Shown here: in pieces, positions 52,350 through 63,733 of the stretch
How positions within the stretch are numbered: the first letter of the stretch is position 1
Layout: each line of letters opens with the position of its first letter
DNA from: Meandrina meandrites
Taxonomy: Eukaryota > Cnidaria > Anthozoa > Scleractinia > Meandrinidae
Direction: 5' to 3'
DNA: 64,000 nucleotides
Assembly: GCA_963693305.1 (NCBI GenBank)
Contig: OY855903.1
Span: 36,607,751-36,671,750, forward strand
The notes under the pieces: generated by a model
Told to the model about the DNA's origin: nothing
The model's database searches: none
What the model saw: the letters and a program-made list of their open reading frames with translations, nothing else
Translations under genes and position numbers: made by a program

Positions 52350-53040
52350 TTTTGACTGCCAAGGACTGAACCCTAACCTATTAATAGTATTTAAGTGCAA
52401 AATTAAAATAAATTAGTCAAATAAAATTGTGCACACCTGTCAGCTGTGAGATCTCTTAAATTTCTGAATATATCTCTCATTTAGTAAATTGTGTTAGAAA
52501 GTCAAAACATAGGCTGACATTAACATTTAATAATTTAATAATATTTAACCAGTATGTTTAAATCATTGATATATTTTGTAACATGGAAAGTATACTGTAA
52601 TAAAAAGTTTTAAGTTGCATTCAATCTGTGTTCTGTTACTTTGTGGGAACCAATTGCAAGTTCATACCATTCACCCTGGCAAAGGCCTTTAAAAATGCCT
52701 GTAAAATAAGAAACCACAATGATAAGAAACTATAACAAAAATGATACACAATTTTTTGCCATGTTAATGTGGTATTGTTGAAGGCTTTGGGAAAATGATC
52801 ACACCAGTCACATACATTGGAACAAACTTTGATTTTAGGAACCTTGAATAATGGCAGTCCCTCAAAAAATTGTGTTCCCCACCTCCTCAAGTGATATGAG
52901 AACTAATTGTTATTGCGATGCTATAAAGCCTGGACCCTGCTTTATGCGTCCTGGTCATCCACATGAATAATGAACCGTCCCTTACTGCATTTTGATTGTC
53001 AAATTTCACATTTGAATCAGAGTTGTTGCTATATTCACAG
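52350..53040. other. No gene seen
   Basis: AT-rich spacer. A minus-strand frame at 52636-52890 (GLPLFKVPKIKVCSNVC) has no known motif. Confidence 0.4.
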
Positions 53041-53047
53041 TCAAGCT

Positions 53048-53457
53048 AATTGGCCATGTTCTAAACGAGCAGGGGACTGGGTACGAACATATTTTTTCTT
53101 GGTGCGAACATTCAATATCGATTGAATTGAAAATGGGGCACGTCATCTGAAAGAGCATCCAAAAATTAGTAAATTCACCAAATTTTATGGTTATTGGTTT
53201 AAACGCAAAGGCATGGTACACTTTTAAAATAAGAGAGCTTAGTATGGATTGGAGGACGCCTGTCCCTCCAATCCATACTAAGTGTACCATGCCTTTGGGT
53301 TTAAACCAATAACCATAAAATTTGGTGAATTTACTAATATTTGGATGCTCTTTCAGATGACGTGCCCCATTTTTCAATTCAATTGATATTGAATGTTTGT
53401 ACCGAGGAGAAAATATGCTTGTACCCAGTCCCCTGCTCGTTTAGAACATGGCTAATT
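53048..53457. mobile_element. 410-bp near-palindromic foldback element
   Basis: The left arm (about 53048-53254) and the right arm (about 53264-53457) are inverted copies over nearly 190 positions. Both hold CATGTTCTAAACGAGCAGG, GGGGCACGTCATCTGAAAG, TTGGTTTAAAC and CTTAGTATGGATTGGAGG on opposite strands. The loop is only about 10 bases. The left arm has about 14 extra bases near 53221-53236. It lies between the two convergent genes and would form a long hairpin if transcribed. Confidence 0.85.
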
Positions 53458-53464
53458 GTGACAT

Positions 53465-54780
53465 TTAAACCATTCCATAATTTATCTCTTACAGGTCAAC
53501 CAAAAACAAATTGCCAAACCTAATTTATTGACTTCAAATGAGTGTTGATGTGCATTCTTGTAATGGTGACCAGGGCGATAGGGTGGATTCTGTTGAGGGG
53601 GTTCTTTTATTTATTGGGAGGTATTTTTACGAGAGCCGAAGGCGGGGGTCTGGGGGTCTGGAGGCATACCCGCCCCCCCAGGAAATTTTACTTTTTTTCT
53701 GCATTTTGACAGCATTTCTGAGGTGGGATACATTTTCCTTCAATATTTTTTAGCTCCTCGGAAAGTAATTTTCATTCTAAAAAAATTCTGAAATGTTCAG
53801 AAATGAGTGTGTGCATTTAGACAGTTTTCATAACACAAATATTAAAATTACATGCAGGGTGGATGAGTGGACAAGAAATTGAAAAAAAAAAAATGATGAA
53901 TTATGATGAATTATCTGGCATCAATTAACCTATCCAAAAGATTAGAACTTCTCATTATAGTACCAAAATGTTGCGGCTTCCTCGTATAATCCTGGCAAGG
54001 TAAGAAGTTGTCCGTGTAATTGACCGGTCACAGTTTTTTTATTGTTTTGTGTAATTTTTCTATCTGTTCAACCCTCGAAAAATGCTGACTTTTAAGGGGG
54101 TTCATTCGAACCCCTCGAACACCCCCACCCTACGGGCCTGGTGACCCAGCTAAACAAAGTTATATTTTAATGTTTGACTTTGCTGGATTCACATTGATTT
54201 TTTTGCAACGTTGATTTCATTTGATGAACAAAATCAAATTGTATCATTCAATTAAGTTTGCTTGAATTTTAAACTGAATGTGCAAATTCCTAACAAGTTA
54301 CAGGGAATAAATTTGTTTGGAACAAATCAAGTTGACAAATCATAGTGTGTAAAGCAACCAAAAGAATTTTAAACTAGCTATTGTACTTTTTTGACAAAAT
54401 GACACTAAAAATGGGGTCAAATTGGCACTGTCACTGATAACAGAATTTGAACGAGGTCTCGGTCATGCAATAAGTATTATGCAACTACAGTTTTTGTTTT
54501 TAAATCAAGAAAAGAATTTTACTTCCAGAAAATCTTAAAATTTACATTGCAGGACGTGTGCTGCAGTCTTAGTGACCAGTGCCCGACTTACATGATATGA
54601 TACAATCAAGTGTGTGCCTAATATGATTTTGGGATCATGAGGAAGAAAAGTATGTTCTGCATACAGCTCGTCTGCAGTGAAGTTAATGCTTTGTGGGGGA
54701 CTATTTACAAATCTGCTAAGTGTTACTATCCCATCAATTAATGTTGAAAACAGTCTCTACAGTCAATCCAGGTTGTTTTG
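53465..54780. other. Spacer with a dispersed-repeat look
   Basis: No gene is seen. Bases 53630-53760 (GAAGGCGGGGGTCTGGGG, CCGCCCCCCCAGG) and 54090-54130 (GAACCCCTCGAACACCCCC) resemble dispersed repeats. The rest is AT-rich 3' flank of the large minus-strand gene. Confidence 0.4.
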
Positions 54781-54783
54781 GTT

Positions 54784-57700
54784 TCAGTTCATCCTTGTAA
54801 ATGCAAGCTGGGGGCTGTGGCTAGTGTCTGCATTGGCATGGTTTGTCTGAGCAAGTGTCAGTGCTCTGTTCCAAATTTCTTTCCGTTGTTGAAAATTTGT
54901 CCATCCTTCTTCTTTGTACTGCATTTTATCCTCGTCATTCAGTAATTTCCATTGCTGCCCAATTGTTTTGTTAATTTCTGTCATGCTTTTGTCTGGATTG
55001 TCCTTTGCAAGTTCCGCATACTTTTTTTGCGAAAAAACAATAAAACCATTGGCTGGTCTCTTGGGTCTGTGTTTTGGCACATCATTTTCTTTTTCAGACT
55101 CATTTTCTGTAGAGTCAGGTTTTCGCTTCTGCCTCATGGTCTTTTTCAGCTCCCTGTGGGCACTTCTTTTACCACTGACCAACAGATCACTTTGTTTTAC
55201 AACTTTCACATGAGCCAGTGAGCTGGCAGGGGCACTGTCCAAGTTTCGAACTTGAAGTTTGTAATTTTCTATGTTAGGAAGGACTTTATCCTTTGCAGCA
55301 TCGAGCACAAACTGTTTTGAAATTATTGGCCACTTGTAGCGATAGGCATGAACAATGGGTTTGTTGATTTTCCTGACTTCCTTGTCAAGTTCCTTTTGTG
55401 ACGTAACTAAGATAAATTCCGCATCAGCAGCTCCTGATACATCCTTTGTGAACACCTTCCCACCGTTACTCAAAATAACTGGGATAAGCTGTGCAGCGTT
55501 TGTTATGCCACTCTTGTCTTTCTCATTAAGCCGCCCAGATATAACAAATGTCAGTCCATTTAGTACTTGAGGAACAGCCTTGTGAAGTGTTGCTATCTCA
55601 ACTATGATTGGAGGCTCTTTAGGTTCTATGGCCACTTTCAAGTGCTTCTTTTGAGGAGTCACTTCACACACCATGGCTCTTGCTGGCTTTCCCGCTTTAT
55701 TGATAAAGACCTTGTCACCTCTTTTGTACTGTGTCGGCTCCTCAGGGGTTTCATTCAGTGGTGCACATTTGGCTGATCTGTTTTGAGGTAATGAATCTTG
55801 AACAGGTTGGTTATGTGGGGGTGTTGGAGGTTGGGCCGTGAGTGGATCTAGTATTTCTGAGGTTGAAGATTGTTCGATAGTTTGCAAATCATCATGATCA
55901 CTTGAACACTGGGCAGTGCCTGCTTGGTGTGATAAATTATGTTGTGCTTGCATTGAGGAAGAATCAATTAGCTTCATCTCATTGGCATAATCAAGGCCAT
56001 CCTCTTGAAATTTTCGCTTGACGTACAACTCAAATGCTTCCTTAACAGCTGCTGGACCCTTATCGATGCGTCGTCGAAGAAATCTGTAGTGCCAGATAAA
56101 CAAAGATAGGATGGGATCCTGACTCTTCCAGCCTCCCCCTCTTGATGAATGGCCAAAGTACAAACACTGATGCAAGTAGTGCGTCCTTTCTCCGCCTTCT
56201 GTACCACCACGAAACAATGAATGGAATGGTAAATCCTTCAACATGATAGGAAACACATCTACTCTCTTCATCAAATAAGGGTAAAGCTTCGATGAGCCAT
56301 ACCGCAGCAAGGTTAAAGCATGGTGGAGGTCAACAAGTTTTACATAGTTCTCTATTTCCTCCTCAGTAAGGCCAAATCTGTAATCAGATGGATCTTGTGA
56401 ACCTTTAGGAGAACCAGGATTTAATTTGTCTTCGTATTGCCTTGGGTCCTCATCCAATCGTTCAAGTTCATGAAGCTTCCAGTGTACCTCCCAGATTTTC
56501 ATTTCAAGGTCATACTCGGATATCTTAAGTGATGGCCAATTGAGACTTTCCTTTAGCTGAACAGTTAAATCAAACTGCACTTCTTTACTGGCAACATTAT
56601 CCAAAATTTCTGGATACTGGTGTCCTGTGAATTCATTTGCGGGTGACGAGATTGACTGAGCATGGTTCACATTAAGAGTGACTTGTTCCAATTTCTTTCC
56701 ATCATAACGTAGCTCAAATTTTCCATTTCTGACCCCTCTGGCATTGATGTTTCCAAGAAAGTGACTAAGGGCTTCATCCTTAGCAGCTTGTCCCCCCATA
56801 CTCTGCTGGCCTTCAAGGTTCATGCATGTCATGCAACGATCAAAAACCATATGTTCAGTCAGTCTGCAAAAACAGTGATTTCCATCAGGAATGTACCAAG
56901 AGGTTGGCAGCGAGGGAAGCAGTGATTCAGGGTGCTCTCTTTCTATGGTACGACCAACCTCAGATCGAAACCCAGTGCTGTCACCAACAATACTTCGTGT
57001 GTCCTTTGTTTCGTAAGTGTACATGTTGAAAGAGTCGGTGCTTGTTGAATCCAATCCCCCACCCAGCAAGTTGTCAGAAAATTTGGAATCGGAAGACACA
57101 AAGATTTTGTGTCCTCTGCTTATCATCGAGTCTACCCAGGCATTAAGACTGTTTCGCTTTGAAGGGTCTCCAAGATTAAGCTCTAGGTTGAGTCTAGTGT
57201 CCTTTCCATAAAAAATGTAAAGAGGCCAATACTCACTGGGGCTGTGATAGCTAATGCCATTAAACATTGCCTCATTGTTTAAGACATTCAGTGTCACTGC
57301 AACGCTGTCCTTTCCGCCAAAGTTCCTTCCATCTCCGTAAATTTTCCACCATTCACTTGGTGGAAGCCACCAGTACAAATGAAGTAAGGTTTCCCTCAGC
57401 CGTTCTGGATTGATACACCAACCTGAATGAGTTCTTTCTGGTTTCCAAACAACTTCACACTCTCTTCGAAATTTTGCCTTGAGGGAATTTACCTTGCGTT
57501 CTGAATCAAAGAATCCAGGCAATCTTCTTCTCAGAGCACGCATCAACTCAGTTGGGTTGGTAGTGTCTTGAAGATCAAGCACTTCCATTGCTGAAAAATG
57601 ATGGTGAATGGCAGCATCTTCTTCAACTATAATGTCATAAATAGACTTCCTGGCTTTAGGATTGTGAGCTTTTTTAGCCAAATTCACAACATCTTGAGGG

Positions 57701-60150
57701 GATAAAGTCCCATCCCAGTCATAATTGTTGCCATGATCTTCTTTTTCACTAGTGACTAACTCTGCTAGCGAGGCAATGAAATCATTTTTTGATCCATGAT
57801 GAACTTCCTTTGCAAGCTTCGTTAGTTCTCCTTTTTGTAAGTTCAAGCGGCGGGCAACTTCTCTAGAGGTAAACTTTCGTCCCCTGTCCTGCTTGTTTCT
57901 GACAGCGTGTTGGCGTGACAAAAGATCTTCAGTAGCAATACGTTTCGATTTCAATGGTATTTCATTGACTGAACTTGGCCCTGGATTGCAAAGTGGAGTT
58001 GCTGCAGTAGCATTTCTTTGTTCCATTTCAGAGGTTATGAGAGATCTAGACGTATCCAGTGAAGTAGCAAGATTTTCATCCGTATTACTTGTTTCCAGTG
58101 GCATGGCAGCAATGGGAGTTGACATTAGCAGAGCTTGTTGAGCTGGTTCGGGAATAATTGAGTTAACAGGGGTACCTGTTTCTAACTCAGGTGGAGAAAT
58201 TGGTTGCTCAGGAATATTTAAAATGGCAGGAGTTGCTGGTTCAAACTGAGGTGCTGTAGGTGATTGTTCAGGTATCATTGAGATGATAGGAGTTGTTGGT
58301 TCCAATTGAGGTGTTGAAGGTAGTAAGCAAGGAAGAGCTAAACAGTCCTCATTGACTTGTTCTCCAGGTTGAAGTAAATCTGATGTTGTGGGAGCAACAT
58401 TGACAAGAATGTCTATTAACTGACATCGCAGGTCTCTTGCAGCTGTAACAACTTCTCCTTTCCTTCCACTGTTGAAGTTGAACACTACCAGCATTGCGGC
58501 TTTGCAGGAGATGTGCGTGCGAACTTTTGCAGACCCATTCTTGAACAGGTATTCATCCTGTACAAGTAAACCTTAAAAGGGGCAAACACAAACCAGAACT
58601 TTATGTTGTGACACCAGTGGTGTGTTTTTGTGAAAATCATTACCTGTTGTTATATTTACAGTAGAATCCTGAAACCGCCTTGATGTTTTGAACTTCGAAA
58701 CAAATAACTTGAAACAAAAGTCATATAAATTTCACTTCACATGCTAGTTTCTTAGAGACTGTTATTTTACCCCTGAAGATCTCTCCGACTTTCCAGTTTT
58801 TTCACACAATTTTCCCTTTCCATAAGAGGTTTGAAAAATCAGGATTCCACTGTATGTTTTTTAAACTAAGGAATGATTCACAACATATTCCAATTTTACA
58901 AAAATTCAGGTTAGGCACAGAAGATGTCAACAAGCAATTTATAATTTTACCCACAGAGCAGTAATAACAATCACAAAGCAAAATGGACTTTTGCAATCAA
59001 TTACTAATTGTGATTTTCAATAATTTTTATAAAGTTTTAGATAATAAATTAATAAAAAAATGGTCTTTTTTCATGGCTATGTTTTTTTTCAGTCATGTGT
59101 TACTTGCCGTGTGACAGGTGCATTGCTTATGTTTTATTCACTAATAATTTCAATGAAGTTCAAATATTGAATGTAGAATAAAGGGGGATACTAATCGACT
59201 GTTGGTTTCTTAAGTTTGCACTTGAATTTTAAATTATAATTCGTAGAACTTGATTAAAATTTAAAAGCACACTCGACCTAATTCAACAAAAACTGCATTC
59301 TAGTCCAATCCTCAGGATAAAAAGAGTTACAAACCGAAAGGCTACACTTTCTCTTGATTAGTACTTGTTGATCATAAAGGCTCCTGGTTTTTTTTTTTTT
59401 GCGATTGAGAGGTATGACAACATATTTAAGAGTGCCTTGATTCTGCATATTTTGTGGGTCGCCCACTACCTCTCGGAACGAGTTTCTTCATTGGTTCTTA
59501 AAACAATAGATAACAGGTCATAACAATGCCCCTAGCCCTGAATAACAATAGAGGTAGTGTTTACAGCGGACGAATGAAAATAGAGGTTCCAGAGAGGTAG
59601 TGTCTTACTGTATTTTGTAGCTACATGTTATGCTGAAAAGGTCAACGAAAGGAAGCTTAAATCACACCTTCTAGTAGTTAATATGCATACAAGGAACATT
59701 AACTATAATTCCGATGTTTTCGAACCTCCGAGGGAAACGAAAATTGGTTCTAACAAGCAAGGACTGCTCGACAAATCAAGGGTGAAATTGCAGAGTTTTA
59801 CTGACTGATCGGTTGCGAAGCAAATCCAAGGAAAACGATATATTTTGGTTTGATTGGCCGAAGGAGGTTCGTAAAATCGGGAATCCTTTACCCACATTTC
59901 AGGTGATTCTTCAGTTGAAAACTAATCAACTAAATTGAGATGAACAAAAGTATCAATAAATCCTCTTACCGTGTCTTTCTAGAAGGTGATCGAGATCTTT
60001 GAATCCTCTTTGCTTCACGTGTATTTTGACTCCCAGGGCGAGAAGAAGTGATTCCTCTAGCAAAAAGTATTTGTTGGCGCCTCTTAAGATCGGCTTGAAA
60101 TTTTTAGGCCATGTTTCTCCGGTAGTTTCTGCACCAGAAGATTCATCCAT
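54784..60150 (-). CDS. Large gene: D-D-E-like core, BRCT domain, HMG box
   Basis: Proposed exon 1 is 60150-59970 (MDESSGAETTGETWPKNF), ending in donor GTAAGAGG. Exon 2 is 58571-54784, after an acceptor-like CCCCTTTTAAG; the phase-1 join fits. Counting from the Met at 58494 (1236 codons), imperfect Pro/Glu/Thr-rich repeats (TPIISMIPEQ-like) occupy about residues 60-125. A central region has IYGDGRNFGGKDSV (Asp 388), FVSSDSKFSDNLL (Asp 469), Cys pairs (CFCR, CMTC) and FRGGTEGGERTHYLHQ (Glu 766/769), an arrangement suggestive of an RNase H-fold DDE nuclease. A BRCT-like domain is at about 970-1080 (LNGLTFVISGRL, YKWPIISKQFVLDA) and an HMG box at about 1140-1205 (RPKRPANGFIVFSQKKYAEL, IGQQWKLLNDEDKMQY). 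There are no stops. It could be a transposase, or a host gene derived from one; family name unknown. Confidence 0.7.
58659..58852. mobile_element. 194-bp pogo/Tigger-like MITE in the intron
   Basis: CAGTAGAATCCTGA (from 58659) and the reverse complement of the right end, CAGTGGAATCCTGA (58852), are inverted ends flanked by TA. It sits 88 bp past the proposed exon 2 start, inside the intron of the large gene. Confidence 0.75.
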
Positions 60151-60154
60151 AATC

Positions 60155-61035
60155 TTGCTGATTTTGCGGCATAACTAGTTAAACGCAGCTGTAACATGTA
60201 CGATCGATTTGTTATTAGCAATATCTGTTGTATACAAACAAACTCACAGCTGAAATTTTGCTTCGGCGGCGCGGTGGAATGGTTTCAATTGTCCGGAACC
60301 GACCAATGGCGTGCCGTGTCTTGTTCATTGTCACTTGCCTAAATGTCACTATAGTCACGCAAAAATCACGTTCGGCGCTGCCGATCGATCGATGTAGAAA
60401 GATTTTACGCAAAGAAGAGTAAAATTTGAAGCCCGAGAAACACGAAACAAAAGAAAAGAGCCAAAGAAAGACCAGCTATCAACTTCGAAGTCGGGTTTCA
60501 ACACTTTCCTGCCTTTGTTTATGCTTGCATGTGTCATGACTCTTATCAAAAACCTGGCACGATAAAATCGCTTTTCGTTTCCTTCCTTGAATAAAATGTC
60601 TCAGAAAACTAAGAGGAAAGTGTACAGTTATTAAAGAGCTCTGATTTATTTCTATGTGGTATTTCTTTTGAAATGATTGCTCGTTTTGGTTGCATCGAAA
60701 ATATTTACATCCGGTTATACGCGAGCTAGCTTTGCGCGCATCCACTCGCTGTTAAAAAGTTTGCGGTTTTAAAGTCGATCAATTATAGACTAATTATCCA
60801 CGCATTGAAAGGCATAGAAAATAAAATCAGTCAAGCAGATTCCCAGGAGATTTTATTCAGTCTGTTAAAAGAAATACATCTCACCTACATCAAAGCGGTT
60901 GCGCTCTTCACGATCTTCGGAAGGATGCCGGCTAGTCGGCAAATGCATCGGAATGAATAAGCAATGAGTTTAAACAATAGCTTGAATATATGAATGCTTA
61001 ATAACCTCAAAATTTGAGGTACACATTTAAACCGG
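60155..61035. other. 5' flank of the large minus-strand gene
   Basis: No convincing coding sequence. A GC-richer patch (TTCGGCGGCGCGGTGG near 60262) and CpG-containing text (CACGTTCGGCGCTGCCGATCG near 60366) may mark a promoter region. Open frames of about 65-88 codons overlap on both strands without motifs. Confidence 0.35.
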
Positions 61036-61393
61036 CGTGAAGTTGTAATGAAGATCTTATCTTGAATGACGCTGTAATTCTTGCCATGTTGTCGTAGAAA
61101 GTGGTCGAAACTTCGTTGCAACGAAGTTAAAGTTCCTGGCTCGAACTCATCTCCATTAAGTTCATCTCCATTGGCCTTCTCTCGTTGATGGAGTTGCACC
61201 ACCGCGTCCAAACACTGAGGTCAGTTTTCGTCTCCTTTGTTGTGTTGCTGTTTCTATTTTCTTCAATAAATGATGAAATTTCACTCTCGTTTAACTGCTT
61301 TTCTTCGTTCGATTTATTTAATAAACTTGGATCAATGCTCGCCAGCAATTCCGACTCTTCGTCGTCAGAAAAATAATTTAAATATTCCCCCAT
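61035..61393 (-). pseudogene. Crypton/KCTD-ZMYM-type recombinase N-terminal relic
   Basis: From ATG 61393 the minus strand reads MGEYLNYFSDDEESEL, then SEISSFIEENRNSNTTKETK and SVWTRWCNSIN. After a frame change near 61170, FEPGTLTSLQRSFDHFLRQH and NYSVIQDKIF follow. These are the N-terminal (SAM-like, DNA-binding) motifs that precede the tyrosine recombinase in Crypton-derived proteins of the KCTD/ZMYM/QRICH1 type. Text between the two parts seems missing relative to the usual family layout, and the catalytic domain is absent. Most likely a truncated copy. Confidence 0.6.
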
Positions 61394-61454
61394 TTTTTCG
61401 TAACTTCAACGCAATTCGTCGCTTGTGCGTTGCGCGAAACCTGTTTTACCAGTT

Positions 61455-61515
61455 CTCTGGAGTACAAATATCGTGTTATATTTGTACTCGTTTTGGGCGT
61501 TATTTGTACTCCACG
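61455..61515. repeat. Short GTACAAATA/TATTTGTAC inverted words
   Basis: GGAGTACAAATA, TATATTTGTACTC and GTTATTTGTACTCC occur within 60 bases and can pair with each other. The pairings are mutually exclusive and no larger element is evident. Confidence 0.45.
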
Positions 61516-61659
61516 AAGCAGTGTTGGATAATAATATGGAATATCCCACAAGTCACTTGTATTTTCTCGGTATACACACGAGCCTTTAGGCGAGTGTGTA
61601 TACGAAGAAAATACTAAAATATATTGAATACATTGAAACTACAAAGTGTTGTGCAACTA

Positions 61660-61809
61660 TTTTATACCATGCAATAGAAAATACACTGACTAAATTCCGT
61701 TGAGAATAAGACCGCAGCGCACGATGGGAAGGTTGGGTTGAATACTGTCAAATATACAATGGCTTTCGTGTATTCTGATTGGCTGTATTTTCTATGGCAT
61801 GGTATAAAA
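61660..61809. mobile_element. 150-bp foldback element
   Basis: The 26-bp arms at 61660-61685 (TTTTATACCATGCAATAG start) and 61784-61809 are reverse complements with one mismatch (CAATAG against CCATAG). The core is about 98 bp and no frame is present. Confidence 0.8.
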
Positions 61810-61863
61810 AAGAATATACCTACAGAAGTAAAAATGTGGGAGAAACGTCTGTGGCATAATTAC

Positions 61864-62760
61864 CATGTCATGGTCAATGTCCCAGTTGCCATCCAGGATT
61901 CCTTCTTGTTGCGATAACGAATCCACTGGTGTCACATTTGCCATGTGATAGCCAGAACTTTCATCTGCAGCATCTGCAATGATTAAGTATATAGAGGAAA
62001 TTACTCAGTGGCAAAAAAGAAAATAATGCACACTCCTGGAATAATTGTTATAAATTTATATGTCCATGCTCTTTTCATAGCTGTCTTCTTTATTCAAGCC
62101 CAACACCCTACACAACCTCTCCCCCCCCCCCCCCCACCCCACTCTTGATAAACTTGTATTCCCTTGGGGAAATATTTATACTCCCTTCATAGCAGCTCAT
62201 TTTCTTTCACTCCTTCGTGCGTTCGTTTGTTCTTTCTCTTTTTTTTGGTTTACTCCAATCCCCACCCCCACCCCCGTTGGAAATTCTGTACGCATGCACT
62301 TTTCTTTAAATAATTTTGGCTTTTTAGTTTTAAGAAAGAGCAACGGTTACTTGAGCTGAAAATTAAAGTTTAAGAAGTGTACATGAGCCATAAGAGCTCG
62401 TGATCGATGTTTAAGACTGAGGAACACCGAAAAGACACGTGGGCCGGACAACAACAAGTGGAACACAGTCGTTGAGCAAACATAAAAATATGAGGTTCTT
62501 TTCAACACACTGCAAATATACCATGTGAAAACGGTAATAATCAGATTAAATGTCTACGTACCACTGTCGCTAACACCGGACTGTTGTGAAAAATTTTGTG
62601 GATCGGCACTCGAGGATTCGGAGCTGCTACTGTCATGATCAGAATCCGGAGAATTACTCTCTTGATCCTTTGGTAATGAGAGTTGATGCCTCCGATAGGT
62701 TGACCTTGAGACATTTTCCGAACAATGAGGACAGAAGACGTAATCAGCCTGGTCATTCAT
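61864..62760 (-). CDS. 5' exons of a zinc-finger/acidic protein (CACTA-like gene start?)
   Basis: Exon 1 (62760-62562, donor GTACGT) encodes MNDQADYVFCPHCSENV and SRSTYRRHQLSLP, a CxxC...H-type finger, then a Ser/Asp/Glu-rich stretch. Exon 2 (61973-61864) lies between acceptor CATTGCAG and donor GTAATT and adds DAADESSGYHMANVTPVDSL and an acidic end. The phase-1 join is consistent. N-terminal 'Y-x-C-P-x-C-x-x-x-V-S-x-x-x-Y-x-x-H' plus acidic tail resembles the starts of repeated cnidarian genes that continue into a CACTA/EnSpm-like transposase; that part is not found to the left, where a foldback element sits. Possibly truncated. Confidence 0.5.
62116..62140. repeat. Poly-C run in the intron
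   Basis: A run of about 17 C broken by one A then more C, inside the intron between the two exons of the minus-strand gene. Confidence 0.8.
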
Positions 62761-63177
62761 TGTGAATTGCAGTGGATTTTAGCTCTTGGGTCGGCTTTCT
62801 GTCCGTTCTTCTCTCTCAATCAAAAGCGTGTTCGTGAAATATGAACTGACTACGCGCCGCGGCCTGTTTATAACTTGTCGAGTTGTAATGTCCTGTCATG
62901 GGGTGGGTCAGTAATAAATCACTTCTGTTTATCCATTTAAACACTGTCTCTGGAGGGTTAATTTTAATTTTTGGTAGATACTTGAAACACTATTTTTTTA
63001 TTTCCTGCCTACGAATCCAAGGGTGAAATATAAAGTTAGCAAAAACTAATCATTAAAACCTCCCTCCCCACCCAGGGTAATAACAAATTAGTATTTGAGC
63101 ACCAAAACGTCACATAAATTATCCCGTACGCGCTCAAATTCAGTTTGGTGGAAGCGACAACGGTTGTACACTGAAAA

Positions 63178-63438
63178 ATGGCGGCATTGTCTGAGGCAGT
63201 TATAAACGACGATCGCGTTGTTCTCCTGGAGCAAACTCTGGAGACAAACAAGAATGTTATTGTGGAGAACCAACAACTTCGCGAGGAAATGAAAGCGAGA
63301 GACGAGGATCATTCCAAAGTTCTACAAGATGTACTAAAGGAGCTTCGACAACTCAAAGAAGGTCAGCGAGGAGAACAGCCAGTACAACGACGACAAGCCT
63401 GTACAAGGCAGAAAATCCAAGTTCCTCTGACCTGTAGG
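63178..63438 (+). CDS. First exon of a coiled-coil protein
   Basis: ATG 63178 (AAAATGGCGGC context) opens an 87-codon exon ending at donor GTATGT, phase 0. It encodes MAALSEAVINDDRVVLLEQT, then a clear coiled coil (VIVENQQLREEMKA, VLQDVLKELRQLKEGQ) and a basic end (RRQACTRQKI). The next exon lies beyond what I can identify in the last 560 bases. Its start is 417 bp from the minus-strand start at 62760, so the two may share a promoter. Function unknown. Confidence 0.5.
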
Positions 63439-63585
63439 GTATGTTGATCACATTAATGGAATGATTATTCACTACATGACACATGTCACATATACCAGTA
63501 TTGTAGAATTCGAACGTGGCTGCCACGAGTATGTGACTTTAATCAAACTGCATATTTTCGAATGAAGATGAAAAACAAAATGTTC

Positions 63586-63733
63586 GGTAAGATTTCCACA
63601 CAGCCCCATACATTAATTATGTATGGAGCTATTTCATACTATCACTATACACAAACAGCGATCATGAAAAGAACGAGTCAGTCGGAAAATTGTATGCATA
63701 ATTAATGTATGGGGCTGTGCGGAAATCTTGCCG
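63586..63733. mobile_element. 148-bp foldback element
   Basis: GGTAAGATTTCCACACAGCC (63586-63605) continuing to about 63621 is matched by the inverted right arm 63697-63733 with two or three differences; both arms include CCCATACATTAATTATG. The core is about 75 bp. It lies in the intron after the first exon at 63.2 kb. Confidence 0.82.

Noticed and set aside
58558..58571. Acceptor at 58558 for exon 2 of the large gene
   Set aside because: It is a good CAG site, but joining it to the donor at 59969 gives an immediate stop; the acceptor at 58572 keeps the frame.
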